From Cristatella mucedo (Eukaryota > Bryozoa > Phylactolaemata > Cristatellidae), in assembly GCA_009760855.2 (NCBI GenBank), contig WPIO01000003.1:14244001-14308000 (forward strand): 64,000 bases of DNA. Direction: 5' to 3'. Shown one piece after another: positions 53,345 through 63,486 of this stretch. Below the pieces are notes generated by a model. The model saw only the letters and a list, made by a program, of their open reading frames with translations. It ran no database searches and had not been told where the DNA came from. Numbering within the stretch: position 1 is the stretch's first letter; the number at the start of each line of letters is the position of its first letter. The position numbers and the translations under genes are program-made.

Positions 53345-55345
53345 TGTATACATAAGCCGGCAGTGCCCTGTCCTGCCGGGGTCGAGCGTGTAATCCGGGC
53401 CTTCCGGTTCAGGAACAGGGACCGCACGGCTTCCGAGCTGGTAAGGCGTCGGAGACGCAGTGCCGCCTCAAAGCCGTCTTCTCTGAGTATGGGATGCCGA
53501 GTTCGGCCAGGCAAGCTTCATTGTCTGGCCACCTGCTACCGATAGCCCCGACCACGAAATGCCTCACCACTGCCTACCGGTAGCCAGCGGTCAGGAAAGA
53601 CCGGGCAATGGCTGCACATTTATCGGTCTTGTTCCGGGCCGCCGCAATCAGAGCATCCTCGCTGCTGTCGAATGGCACGGTCACATCCACAAGTACTAAA
53701 ACAGTGCCGTTGTCAATGAAGAAGTGTGGCTGGAGAGCCAGACCGCCGGCAAGCGGGAGGGCTCGACCTGCCGACATGTAGTTAAGCGTGGTGACCGGAA
53801 GAGCTCCGATTAGGCGACCCAGAACCAGGTTGTGTCGGGCCGTAATAGCATGCAGCATCGGCCGGCAGTGGCTCAGCACATGGCGAACGGTCTCTCCCTC
53901 CGTGCGGCACAGGCGGCAGCTGGTAAACGTCCCTGAGTATGCCCGAATCCTGGCAGTAGCCACTGGTAGCACGTCCAGGCGCTCGGTGCACAAACCGCCA
54001 AGCCCGAATGACAGGCCAAGATCACTGGTTGAGAAGTGACTGTGGATGATGAATGTGCCCGTGGCCAGGCAGCGGCTGACCCTGCCCTGTGCAGGCTGGG
54101 CCGCCCAAGCGCGGCCTTCCACCAGCCTGGCGAACTCTCGCAGCTTCGTGATGATCACTCGTGGCACGATGCCGTCAGGGTCGGTGGACACAACCAGCAC
54201 ATCAGGGCCGGTCAGCAAGAGGCGACAGGAGAGCCACCCGAGACACTTCGCGAACACGCACGCACAGCACATGGCACACACTCGTCCGACCGTAGCGAAA
54301 TCGGGCCAACCCAGTTGCCAGGGCCGAAAGCTGCCGGACGCAGGTATCGCGAACACTTCTCATAAGACGACGGCGTGCACTCTATGCTGGCGATGCATCG
54401 GGCCAGCACGGCGTGCTGTAGGCTTGCGTAGCTCTTATGACGGAGGCGTCCTTCCTGAAGCGGATCAGCCAAGCCGGCCGCAGAGCGAGGCGAAAACGGG
54501 AAATGCACCGATTCCAAGTTCTGCAGACCGCACGCAAAGCGACACAGTTCCATCAGAGCCTTTTCGGCTGGTTGCTGAGCGGCCTTAGGCATAAGCCGCA
54601 GCCGACAAAGGTAGCCGAGCCGTGGCATGAGGAAAGTCCGCGAGGCGTCAAGCTTGTGCCAAGGGGCCAGAAGGCTCGCCTGAAGCAGGTTAATGTCCCT
54701 TTCAAGGGAAGAGCAGGTCTGCTCTATCTCAGCCCTAGGCTGCCCGAGACCCTGCGGGGCTCCAAGGTCGAGGCCACTGACTCGGTCTCCGGCAGCTCGG
54801 GCAGTCGCCTGTCACGTAGAGTGATTGAGATGGGCACGGACTTCGCACCCTTTCGGGCGACGAAACAGCACTTCGCTGGCCGGTACTGCATGCCCAGCGT
54901 CGACGCAGCGTATTCAACTTCGGACATGAGGGCCTGAAGACCAGAAGACGTGCATGAGAACAGGGCAAGGTTATCTGCCAAGGCACAGACCGATAGGGAG
55001 GTTCCGCCAATCTGGAAACAGTATTCGTGCATGTTACCAGCGAGTCTGACAACCAGTTCCATCGCCATCTCAAAGTGGATCGGTGATAGACGTTCGCTCT
55101 GCCGCACGCCGGCAGTCGTAGGAAATGCCACCAGCGTCTCGCCGCGCACCCAAAGCTCCAGGAGCGACCCGGTATACAGGCGCTCAACAAACCTGTAGAA
55201 GCTCTCCTCCACTCCGGCATGCCGAAGCACGCTGAGAAGTAGAATGTGGAATACTGCCGAAGGAATTCTGTTGCTCAGGAAACGCCGAGTACACAACGTC
55301 AGCGCCCTGCCGATCACACACACCCACATACAAAATTTTGTGGAT
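53345..55345 (-). mobile_element. R2/NeSL-like non-LTR retrotransposon relic (RLE endonuclease type)
   Basis: GC-rich, minus strand. From the right: RT fragment 55329-54724 with AVFHILLLSVLRHAG, GVRQSERLSPIHFE (for GVRQGCPLSP) and VCALADNLALFS, in which the catalytic (Y/F)ADD is LADN. A frame change follows in 54628-54212. The ORF 54356-53574 carries a zinc-knuckle CRLCRTEGETVRHVLSHC (CX2C...HX4C) and the restriction-like endonuclease segment VLVLVDVTVPFDSSED and ARNKTDKCAAIA. The C-terminal part continues to about 53345. The catalytic change and frameshifts show it is dead. It is 5'-truncated at about 55345. Confidence 0.8.
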
Positions 55346-55352
55346 CCTTTAT

Positions 55353-55684
55353 TGTAACGGCTAGTAGCCGATAAAGCGATTTTCTATTGCCGATGTCGAA
55401 TAAAAGACGACGCTCTGAGATAAGCAAGGAGTTGTGCTTTCGAAGTCGGCATTGACATTTGAGCTAGTTTGACCTCTAGGCCGCTGAGCCATTGGTGCAC
55501 GTCAAGGCCACTGTTGAATGCCCATAACCCTCAGTCGCTGTCAAATAGACGTCTGAACGCAATGAATGTGGTAATAATAAAAACAGTATTCGTCGCACAA
55601 TAACTTTTACTAGCGCCATTACGAGAGCTGCGTTTGCGGCCTAGTCCTTCCGGACGTAGACACTGCACACCAAGTTTGTTAAAA
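55353..55684 (+). mobile_element. LTR-1 solo LTR, most complete copy
   Basis: Starts TGTAACGGCTAGTAGCCG, has GTCGAATAAAAGACGACGC (TATA-like), GAGATAAGCAAGGAGTTGTG, CTCTAGGCCGCTGAGCCATT, TTACGAGAGCTGCGTTTGCG, and ends near AAGTTTGTTAAA. About 330 bp. It sits eight bases from the end of the R2/NeSL-like relic. No internal domain or second LTR is nearby, so it is a solo LTR. Confidence 0.7.
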
Positions 55685-56470
55685 ATACCTCTTCATAACA
55701 TTAATATGACAGCGTCTAAAGGGACACGCATATAACGTACGTGTAGGTCAGCAAGTAGAGTAATGGAAGTACCCATTCGTACCTCCGAGATTCTGAGAAT
55801 AGTAGGGTTACTGAGCATGGCTAGTGAGCAGCTGAGGTCCAACGGGCTCCAACAGAAGCTCGAACAGCTAAATTCACGGAAATAAATTTGAAATCATACA
55901 TATCTGCTTTTTGAACTACGATTATAGTCACTTCAATATCTTTTGGCCTAATGAAAACGACCGTTACTTTAAATAGAAACCCCAGTCACCGATTGGTAAA
56001 CACATCAGCCGCCAACCGGTCTGTCGTTGGTTATTGCAGTCAACAGCAGTGTTGAGATTCGTCGCGCGTAGTTCTTTAAAGCTAGTCAGATGAACTGCGG
56101 TTTCATCCAAGAAATTTGGAAGGAAGGAGTTGGCGCTCGTGAGCTCTCATGCTAATCGAACTTGTTCTGTCTACGGCGAGAGGACACAAGACTCTCGTCG
56201 CATTGCGACAGAATTAACAAAACAGGAATCCTGGCCCCCAGATGCCCGGATTTACTAGCCTAAGCATAGGAATATACAGCAGGCGCAACATAAGCTGAAT
56301 ACACAGCACGCGTATGGAAGGAAAAAATCTCGACCGTAGGCTGAGTACAAAGGATAAAGCCGGCCGTCCAGCTTACCGGAAACGAAAACTCTTGCCACTG
56401 GCCTAATTTATTCCGACGCGCTGAGTTTTAGTCACTTTTTTATGAGAATCTATTAAGATAATAGATCTGC
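55685..56470. other. Upstream region of the secreted-protein gene, nothing recognised
   Basis: No repeats recognised. Likely to hold the promoter or upstream intron of the gene at 56558, but no TATA box or other element can be assigned. Confidence 0.3.
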
Positions 56471-56539
56471 TTGTTTTTGGCTCGCATGTTCTCTGACGTT
56501 GGGCACCGAGTGAGACCAGAAAGCGTCGACCTAGCCACC

Positions 56540-56556
56540 ATCTTGTTCATTTCAGG
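56540..56556 (+). promoter_or_regulatory. Candidate 3' splice (or trans-splice) acceptor
   Basis: The pyrimidine-rich ATCTTGTTCATTTCAG ends in AG (about 56554-56555) two to three bases before the ATG at 56558. This fits either an intron in the 5' UTR or a spliced-leader acceptor. It also supports choosing the ATG at 56558 over the upstream one at 56471. Confidence 0.5.
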
Positions 56557-56557
56557 A

Positions 56558-56911
56558 ATGGACAAGAGGCTTTTAGGAGTGTTGCTCATCATTCTGGCCA
56601 CAGTTGGCTCTGCTGCTGCCCTGAGTGAGCAATTGGTCAGCGAATGGGACGACGAAATGAAAGCACTCGACGAGAAGAGGACGCTCAAGCCGTTGACGTA
56701 CCCTACGGACTGCAGATCGCAGAAGCTGGTTAACACGGCCAAGAAAGCCGGCCTAACTGTGGAATCCGGAGGCAATCATTTCGTGGTTTATCATGTGTCA
56801 AAGTTTGTTACAACGATTCCATACACTGTCAAACAAAACTACACATGCGCAAGCATTATTGACACGATCAATAGTTACATAAAAGAGGCAAATCGATACG
56901 CTGCGACAGCA
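56558..56911 (+). CDS. Secreted protein, first coding exon, HicA-like fold pattern
   Basis: 118 codons from ATG 56558. Residues 1-21 (MDKRLLGVLLIILATVGSAA) form a signal peptide. Next comes a charged helix-like stretch (LVSEWDDEMKALDEKR). Residues about 50-110 read KLVNTAKKAGLTV, then GGNHFVVYH, VTTIPYTVK and ASIIDTINSYIK. The order helix, G(S/N)H-F-VY, TTIP, helix recalls the HicA/YcfA family, small RNA-binding mRNA interferases of bacterial toxin-antitoxin pairs, whose active-site His sits in the GSHH position. Similarity is by pattern only and function is unproven. The exon likely ends at GCA|GTAAAT (GT at 56912-56913, phase 0). The open frame runs on to 57283, but the last part is LINE-A relic sequence, so the true end must be elsewhere. 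Confidence 0.6.
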
Positions 56912-57009
56912 GTAAATAAATTGCAGTCTTCAAGTTCTTTTTCGCTAGTCCTTGCCACACTATTCTATGCCCCCGGCCATTACCGTCAGCGTCTGGCCCA
57001 GCGGTGGCT

Positions 57010-57420
57010 AGCCACCAGCAGATGCCTGAATCTTGACACAGAAAAAATGCAGAATTGTTTTATTAAATGTAACGCTTTTAGTGGGCAGAGCAGAAGGTTT
57101 TGCTCTACATGTTCTAGACTTCAGAGCCAATTTCCGCAGTTCTTGTTCAAAAGTGTCTACTCTCCTGCTACCAAATCTGGCATATCATTTGCAGCTGTCC
57201 GCCGCTGCTACTTCCACTCCACTCATTTCGTTGAGTGCACTTCTAGACATAGTTATGCTACCTACTTATTCATTGTTGTCTGAGACAGTCTGTTGGCAAC
57301 CGCTTTTACACCGGCAGCTGTCATTCAGCTTTGAGTGCCCGTAGACAACTTCCCTGCGTAACACTTATTTAATCCTTGGCGCTGTGTGGAGTTACAGAAG
57401 AAGATACATACTATATACTT
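57010..57420 (+). mobile_element. Diverged LINE-A-type 3' relic
   Basis: The frame reads FCSTCSRLQSQFPQFLF, VYSPATKSGISFAAVRRCYF and HSTHFVECTSRHSYATYLF, clearly parallel to the LINE-A C-terminus (YSPTADCGTSFSAVLNCYF, HATHYLNC). It ends with GTGTGGAGTTACAGAAGAAG and ATACATAC. More diverged than other LINE-A copies, so an older subfamily. It lies in the putative first intron or 3' flank of the secreted-protein gene. Confidence 0.75.
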
Positions 57421-57631
57421 TACTAGGTAGCTTCTACTTTACCCTCGAGTCGGATCAACTCTTCAGTTCGAGCATTAGTACGCTCAGAGGCTGGAGCAAT
57501 GCGGCGCCAGGTCCATTCTTTGCTCCTGCTCAGCTACTGTGTTAACTTTCTTGATTATAAGCAGGAGAATCAGCATGTCATCCAAAGATAGAGAGCTGAT
57601 GAGGGTCACATGTACTGGGATTGAGTATTAT
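57421..57631. other. No feature seen
   Basis: Nothing recognised. Confidence 0.35.
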
Positions 57632-57716
57632 AAAAAAAAATTCACCTCTTGCGGGGATTGATCCGCTGCCTCTTCGGTACCCATCGAGAGCTCCGCCGAT
57701 TGAGCTACGGAATCTA
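57630..57716 (-). tRNA. tRNA-like pol III unit (pseudogene or SINE head)
   Basis: The minus strand reads GATTCCGTAGCTCAATCGGC (A box TAGCTCAATCGG), a D arm GCTC...GAGC, then GCGGATCAATCCCCGC (B box and T arm), and a run of nine T (plus-strand A9 at about 57632-57640) as terminator. The anticodon stem is short (CUCU/AGAG) and the acceptor stem only partly pairs, so a functional tRNA is unlikely. It could be the head of another SINE family. Confidence 0.45.
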
Positions 57717-57967
57717 CAGTTGCGTCAGAACTCAATGCAGGTATTGAAACCCTCGAATTTGATTTTCCACCAAATTTCATGAACCGGCACCTAGTGCGCT
57801 TTACGAATGTATGTGTTTTATAAAAAATTGCGAATTGGATGCCAAGCTTCAGGTATTACGCTCGCTAAGACCGGGGACCGGAGATCATGCTGGACTTACG
57901 CGCGTGCAAATATTGTGGGAAACACTCGCGAGCGGTTCGCCATCTCATCCCCAGTGTTATTGTTACA
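57717..57967. other. No feature seen
   Basis: Nothing recognised. Confidence 0.35.
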
Positions 57968-58140
57968 ATTATAATCGTAATCCTAATGTATTTGTATAGT
58001 GCCCTCGAGATACTTAATCTATTTCTAGGCACCTTACATTTACTGTACGAGGAGAACGATTGAATGATTGGTGGTAAAATCCACATGTTAACAAGCACAA
58101 CAAGGTTAGAGGTGACATGCACAGTGCCAGCATGCAAGCG
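57968..58140 (-). mobile_element. LINE-B 3' end relic
   Basis: TATAATCGTAATCCTAATG tail remnant, hairpin GTGCCCTCGAGATACTTAATC...TTTCTAGGCACCTTACA, and CATGCACAGTGCCAGCATGC, the LINE-B 3' UTR block. Confidence 0.7.
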
Positions 58141-58293
58141 GCTCGCTACTTGTGATAATGGTCGCGGCTCAAATCCTGCAACAGGAAGCTCCTTATTTCT
58201 TGCTTACAGGTGAGCTTACATGAGAGCTGCTCTAATGTTCTTCGGCTGCTTACACGATATATGTCGCTCGCATTAGCCAAACTTGATCTTTTT

Positions 58294-58428
58294 ATAAATC
58301 ATTTGTATAGCACTCTAAAAGAACTTAATCTCTATTCAGGCGCTTCTCATGGGCCAGGGGCTCGAGCCCACGACCTCGGTCAAACCTTGTTCGGGGCAAG
58401 CATCCTAACCACTGGGCGAAACCAGCAC
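58294..58428 (-). mobile_element. SINE-1 copy
   Basis: ATAAATCATTTGTATAGCAC tail, hairpin, GGGGCTCGAGCCCACG (B box), and head CACTGGGCGAAACCAGC read inverted. Complete. Confidence 0.85.
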
Positions 58429-59217
58429 ATTTGCAGCAAGCATTCGACGGCTAGCGGTGGCGAGAACTAGAATGAAATATTGCAAGCACATCAACTCTTC
58501 CTCTGGCGTGAGAAGCAAGCTCACTGCAGCTCGTCGCAAGCTACATCGCAGCACGCCAGCGCCGAGGCGATTGCATTCGCAAGCCGCCTCAGCCCGTGCT
58601 TTCGTCATCGGCTTTCCCTAACTGCTACCTACGGCTCTCTTCTAGGCAGCGCAAGCTCCGCCGAATTCACTGCACCGCGCGAATAAATATCGGACTGCAG
58701 AGCATTCAAACAGCAGTGGGTTGCAACTCCTTACTCCCAGTATACGATTATATGCAGTTAAAATAAAGCCATTGAATCAGCCTAGTTTTACCTTTTTACC
58801 TTTAAGCTGTCATTACCGGCAAGAAAGTAACTAATCAGTAACGTCGCTCTAGGCACATTTTAAAGGCAGTATTCAATGGTAATTGACCGGCAGAAGCTTC
58901 AAGCAACTGCTACACCCTCAAGTTCACGGTTGAGTGTTTTCACGACAGTGTCAAAAATGACTCAAAGCCCCACATGCCTGGGATGGCGACCTTTTCCCAT
59001 CTTTCCCCGCTGAATCCCGGCAACGCGAGCGGCAGGCTGTCTCCGCTAGGACCCTAAAGCCGCTTTTACGTGGTCCGTCTTACTTCTGTCCTTCTTCAGC
59101 CTTTAATGCATACGTCACCAAGACTGGGGAGGTAGGTGGTCTAAGATTGTGGCAAGACTGAAAGACGACAAAGTTGCTGAGCACGGCTCTGCATCTAGGC
59201 CCAGACGGAAGCAATAT
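58429..59217. other. Unassigned; possible repeat X fragment at about 59090
   Basis: CTTACTTCTGTCCTTCTTCAGCC followed by ACGTCACCAAGACTG resembles the repeat X right end plus flank seen at 38565 and 62275. Otherwise nothing is recognised. Confidence 0.3.
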
Positions 59218-59310
59218 TAATAATAATAATAAATTGTATATAGCGCCCTCGGAGAACTCTTTCTAGACACTTTACATTTGCTGCAAAGGAAGCACGGTCA
59301 TATGGTTAAT
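59218..59310 (-). mobile_element. LINE-B 3' tail
   Basis: (AAT)n at 59218-59234, hairpin AGCGCCCTCGGAGAAC...CTTTCTAGACACTTTACA, and GCTGCAAAGGAAGCACGG. Confidence 0.75.
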
Positions 59311-60384
59311 GGTAGGTTCCCTGTTGGTGGGACACTGGAGCTCTTCGTTTTGCAATCAGATCACGATGCAGCGGGCGATAAAGGCTACGGCGGAAAGGTC
59401 ATCTAGTGGTAAATTACGCTGAAGACTATTTCCTACATCCCAAATGAAAACTGTTATCCCACGACCGTTGAAGGGGTGGAGCTAGTTGGCGGCTAGGAGG
59501 AAGCAAGAAGTCGGAAAGCAAACCGACCGCATTAGAAGGAACACCGAACCAGGGGAAAAGCCAGTTACAGGGCAGAATACGATAGACTTTCCCACAGTTT
59601 TGGGCTACTAAGTCATCATAAACTACACAATTTTGGGGAAAGAGCCAAGTCTGTACATTCATCAGCAGGAGAATCGGTCTCAACTTTTTGGTCCAGACGA
59701 CCAATCAAAACGCCGGGGCTCATCACGTACCTCCCAAGGCCAAAATAAAAATGGCTGGTGTTCGTAGATTCGAGTTCTATTGAGGCGTTCAGAGCAAGTC
59801 CTTGAATATAGAATGCTTGTGCATTGTAACCAATGCTTCAGCTTCTTCTACATAACATACCCCGTGCGTCTGTTTATCAAATCCTCCAACAAACCCGTAA
59901 CGGGGAGCATTGCTCAGTATTATACACCCGCACGACCGTAGCGGCGCACATTACTTGGTACCGCTCCCTTTACCGAAATGAAAATAGTTACCTTCCTTTT
60001 ATTTACATTCTTCTCATACTAATCTATAATGAGTGCAGCGTTGAACTCGAAGTCAGCTTGCGTTGGCTGGGCGTCTCCGGGAAATCTTTCTTATCAGCCT
60101 CCTGGATTAAAGCATCGGCTGTGGGTGGGATTAAGTCAACCGTCGAATCTGCCGTGGGCGGGACTAAATCTGTCGTGTGAACGATATAACTAGGAGGAAA
60201 ATCTGTGTCTGTCAGGAGAAAAGTCTGCCGTATAACGCTTCGCCGAGCCCATGTGGTGAATTGGGATTATGTGCTTTCGTGTCGCGCGACCGTTTGATGT
60301 GGCCTTCCGGAAGAAGATGAGGGCTACGTCTGATGAAAATTCTTAATATTATCTAATAAAAATCATATCATAAAAATCCTAACA
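59311..60384. other. No gene or known repeat seen
   Basis: The ORF at 59833-60180 has a short GTKS/TVESAVGG-like internal repeat near its end (CTGCCGTGGGCGGGA units at 60110-60170) but no domain. Confidence 0.3.
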
Positions 60385-60656
60385 TTGATATTGTGCATGT
60401 TACCACTAAGCAGTTGACTATGCTTCCTTTACAGGGCATGTAAAGTACCTAGAATAGTGGTTCTCATCCTTCCTAATGCCGTGACACTTTAATACAGTTC
60501 CTCATATTGTGGCGACCCCCAACCACAAAATTTGTGTGTGCGTGTTTTTCAATGGTCTTAGGCAACCCCTGTGAAAAGATCGTTTGACCCCCAAAGGGGT
60601 CGCGACCCACAGGTTGAGAAACGCTGGCCTAAAAAGAGATTAAGTTCCTTTCTTAT
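60385..60656 (+). mobile_element. LINE-B 3' tail split by a hAT MITE
   Basis: GTGCATGTTACCACTAAGC and TTTACAGGGCATGTAAAGTACC lead to the hairpin, which is cut after CCTAGAA by the element at 60455-60626 and resumes AAAGAGATTAAGTTCC. Confidence 0.7.
60455..60626. mobile_element. Short non-autonomous hAT element (MITE), copy 2
   Basis: TIRs TAGTGGTTCTCATCC (left) and GGTTGAGAAACGCTG (right). Flanks ACCTAGAA (60447-60454) and GCCTAAAA (60627-60634) match at 6 of 8. The interior is collinear with copy 1: TTCCTAATGCCGTGACAC, TTTAATACAGTTCCTCAT, GGTCTTAGGCAACCCC, CCAAAGGGGTCGCGACCC. The right end is better preserved here than in copy 1. Confidence 0.88.
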
Positions 60657-60674
60657 AGAAGGAATACCGAAAAT

Positions 60675-60870
60675 GGCACCAGAGGGACAGAAGCAGAACA
60701 GAAGTAGGAGAACTTGCCGTGTGAACTCGGTTTCAGTCGCCGCAATTACATCCGGACTTATAAGTCCGACCCCTCCCCCACTGATACTGCAATACGCGCC
60801 GATTCACAGCCGCGTTCACAAGGTCAGTCTTGCTTCCGTCCTTTTTCCTCTGCTGCGGCCTTGCTTCGTG
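60675..60870 (+). repeat. Repeat X copy 2 (possible MITE)
   Basis: AGAGGGACAGAAGCAGAAC, GGTTTCAGTCGCCGCAATTAC, CTGATACTGCAATACGCGCC, GGTCAGTCTTGCTTCCGTCC in the same order and spacing as 39490-39690. Confidence 0.6.
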
Positions 60871-61039
60871 TAGGAGCTTTTCTTAACCGGATAAGACTGC
60901 GAAGAGGTGGCAAGCAGTACCGAAGATTTAGTCACGATCGACCGAGAGCAGCCAGTATCAAGGAGCACCTTCATAATGCGACCACCGTTGAGAACATTTG
61001 TTGTTGGCAGTCAAGTTGACAAGCAGGGGAATGCGCCGG
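60871..61039. other. No feature seen
   Basis: May belong to the following retrotransposon relic (between gag and pol) but carries no motif. Confidence 0.3.
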
Positions 61040-61765
61040 CGCTATAACATGCGCTTCCCCTTACTCGTTTTTTGGCTGCGCACGCTCCGGACATATCGCT
61101 GCTAGGTGTGAGTCGTCGCCGCATACAAAACACAGCCTTCGCTGCCTTTGCGACGAACGGCAGTCGCGACATATGTACCCTTCCTTTTTTCAGAAGAAGC
61201 AAAAGCGCTTCCGTGGAGTCGGGCGAGAGCCTCTAGCTCCTAGTGCCTCAGCAGCGGCCGCGTAGCTCGGCTCGTGGCAACTCATTAGCGCTCGAGCCTT
61301 CTCAACGACCTCAGACATCGCCATCTTGTCGAGCGCACACGCTGCGCGTAGCTGCTTTCGGATGTCCTCTGGAAGCCCGGTGACGAAATCGCATTTTACC
61401 AAGTCATCCTTCGCAGCCGCACTCGCCAATCCGGCCAGCCGGGCCTAAATCGATGCGTATACGTCCACTGGCTCCCCAGCTTGGAGCCGCCGTGTCGTGA
61501 GCTCCTCATAAGCTTTAAATTTATCCGCCGAAAATGCAGCCAGAAGAGCCTCTTTTACGATGGTATAGTCTTTCTTCGCCTGTCCATCGATGCTTTGGTA
61601 CACGGCGAACGCTCCGCCGGTTAGAACAAGGGGCAGGAATTTGTGGCGGTCGGCAGCGACAATACCTTGAATCTCTGCCACCAGATCAAACTTTTCAACC
61701 CATCCCGCAAAGTCTCCGCTGCCGTCGAATTGAGTGACGATGTGGCTGAACTTTACGTTCTCCAT
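61040..61765 (-). pseudogene. Retrotransposon gag (capsid plus zinc knuckle), broken
   Basis: Minus strand from ATG at 61765: HIVTQFDGSGDFAGWVEKF (capsid N-part typical of LTR-retrotransposon gag), LPLVLTGGAFAVYQSI, EALLAAFSADKF, then TAG at about 61446. The same frame continues with LVKCDFVTGLPEDIRKQL, a TGA at about 61189, and the knuckle CFVCGDDSHLAAICPE (CX2CX4HX4C, about 61080-61130). Two in-frame stops but no frameshift: a fairly young pseudogene. No pol follows on the left, so the element is truncated. Confidence 0.75.
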
Positions 61766-62020
61766 TACTGCCGAAGTAGCTTGTAGCCAGAATTATTGTC
61801 GTGAATGGCACAAAACGCTAGCCGATGAGCAACACCGCCAGTTTATTCCTCCTACACACGGAGCAGGGCGAAGCACGACTCTCTTCGCCCCTCTCGCCCA
61901 CCGGAGTCACCGACTCCCTTGGCAAAACAAACCACTAATCGCACGGCCCGGCTGCTTACCACATCGAGTGTCACAGCCCACTCGTACAGCGATCATGGGC
62001 AGTGTCATCAATTAACTAAA
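61766..62020 (-). other. Probable 5' leader or LTR part of the gag element
   Basis: Directly upstream of the gag ATG. It contains GGAGGAATAAACTGG on the minus strand (a polyadenylation-type AATAAA at about 61837), as expected in an LTR R region. The ends of an LTR are not identified. Confidence 0.35.
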
Positions 62021-62244
62021 ACCACACTGACACTGTGCATGCTGCCACTAACCACATTTGCATGCTGACCCTGTGTTTCTCACCCCTAACCATGTTATTC
62101 ATTTTGTTTGTTTTTCAAGCATGATTTTACTTACCATTCAATTGCATTTCCCTTTGCAGCAAATGTAAAGCGCCTAGAAAGAGAATAAATTCTCTGAGGG
62201 CGCTTTACCAAGTACATTATTATTATTATTATTATTATTATTAC
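62021..62244 (+). mobile_element. LINE-B 3' end copy
   Basis: GCATGCTGCCACTAACCAC, TTTTCAAGCATGATTTTAC, hairpin GCGCCTAGAAAGAGAATAAATTCTCTGAGGGCGC and (TTA)n at 62216-62244. In this copy the loop TTGAGT is replaced by ATAAAT. Confidence 0.9.
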
Positions 62245-63486
62245 AGCCTTAACCCGAATATACCGTCTTATGGTCAGTCTTGCTTCGGTTGTGCTTCAGT
62301 CTGCGGTGCCACTTGTTCACCGAGACTGAGGCAAAACTGAACAAATGACCAATCATGTTCACCGTCAACAGCACGCCTTCTTCATCGCTTTGGGAAGCTT
62401 GGCGGACGATCTGACGAGCGAAATCCTCGATGCGTTCCAGGTGAGTCCTTGTTTATGTTACGCTACGAGCTCTTCATATGCGAATCAAATCATTATGCTG
62501 CGGGCGAACAGAGTAATAGAAAAAGGCTTCAAGTCACCGGAAGGTGCTTCGGAAAAAGATCAATTACCTACGTCGTTAAAAGAATTTTCCCACAATCATT
62601 CTAGTGGAGGACCAGTCGGGAAGCAATCCTTAAGGGCACTGCTGTGGGCATGGTCACGCCCACAATGCTGTTCAGTCCCAGCCAGGCTCACACCACTCCG
62701 CCCGTCCGACGGCCGCTGAGAACCACCTCATTAGGTGCTGCAGTGGGACAGTATCGGCTGACTAAGCTGGATTTAATTGTAAAATGTCAGCTGCGGTTGT
62801 GTGACCCGCTAGTCCTACAACGAAGGCACTTTCTGCCTGTGCGTCGGCGTGTATCGACGCTATCCATATGCTCTCCCTCCTTCTCGCTCACTTTCTCTTC
62901 TCTTCTCTACTGGCGCTTCGGAGGTGCTTACTAGATGGCTTCTACATCAGTATGCCGGCTCGCTTGCGTTTCCTGCGTACGATACGATATAGTCGTTGTC
63001 AGTACAACAACTCACTTGTGAGGGCAACGTTCAGCTTCGTCGTGCTGCCATCGTGAGCAGGAGCCCCTACACTGCTATGGAGTACCCACGGGATGATCTC
63101 ATTCAAACAGTGCGGATAAAACGGTCACGGAAAGAATAATAGCGCCAACCATCAAATGGGGTAGAGCACTTAACCAAAAATAGCACCTGGTCAAAGCGCT
63201 ATCTGTTCATCGCCCTGGTCGGAAGCGTTAGCTTGTATTATATTTAATAGTAATACCAAGCGCCGAGCCCTTACGCTCAAGAGGTACGATGCACTTTATC
63301 TGTCGCGTGAGTGTTTAGGTGGCCTACTGTAAGTATGTAACCGCGCAGACAAGCTCGTCCCCCGGCTCTCTACCGGTGGACTGTGCGATGCAGTACTGCG
63401 ATGCGGTTAAAACACAGGCGGCCACAAATGGGTGCCGAAAGCAACAGTTTATTGTGGGCCTGTTCGTAGCGGTTACGCGCCGGCAA
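62245..63486. other. Unassigned; possible repeat X fragment
   Basis: GGTCAGTCTTGCTTCGGTTG at 62273 matches the repeat X right end. A donor-like CCAG|GTGAGTCC occurs at 62440. ORFs 62345-62934 overlap each other and have no domains. GTGGGCATGGTCACGCCCAC at 62644 is a small inverted repeat. Confidence 0.3.

Noticed and set aside
54046-54937. Plus-strand ORFs of 166-180 codons
   Set aside because: Antisense to the R2/NeSL-like relic, kept open by its high GC content.
62345-62440. First coding exon ending at CCAG|GTGAGTCC
   Set aside because: The donor is good, but the upstream string resembles the segment at 38730-38790, suggesting a repeat, and the ORF has no recognisable protein feature.
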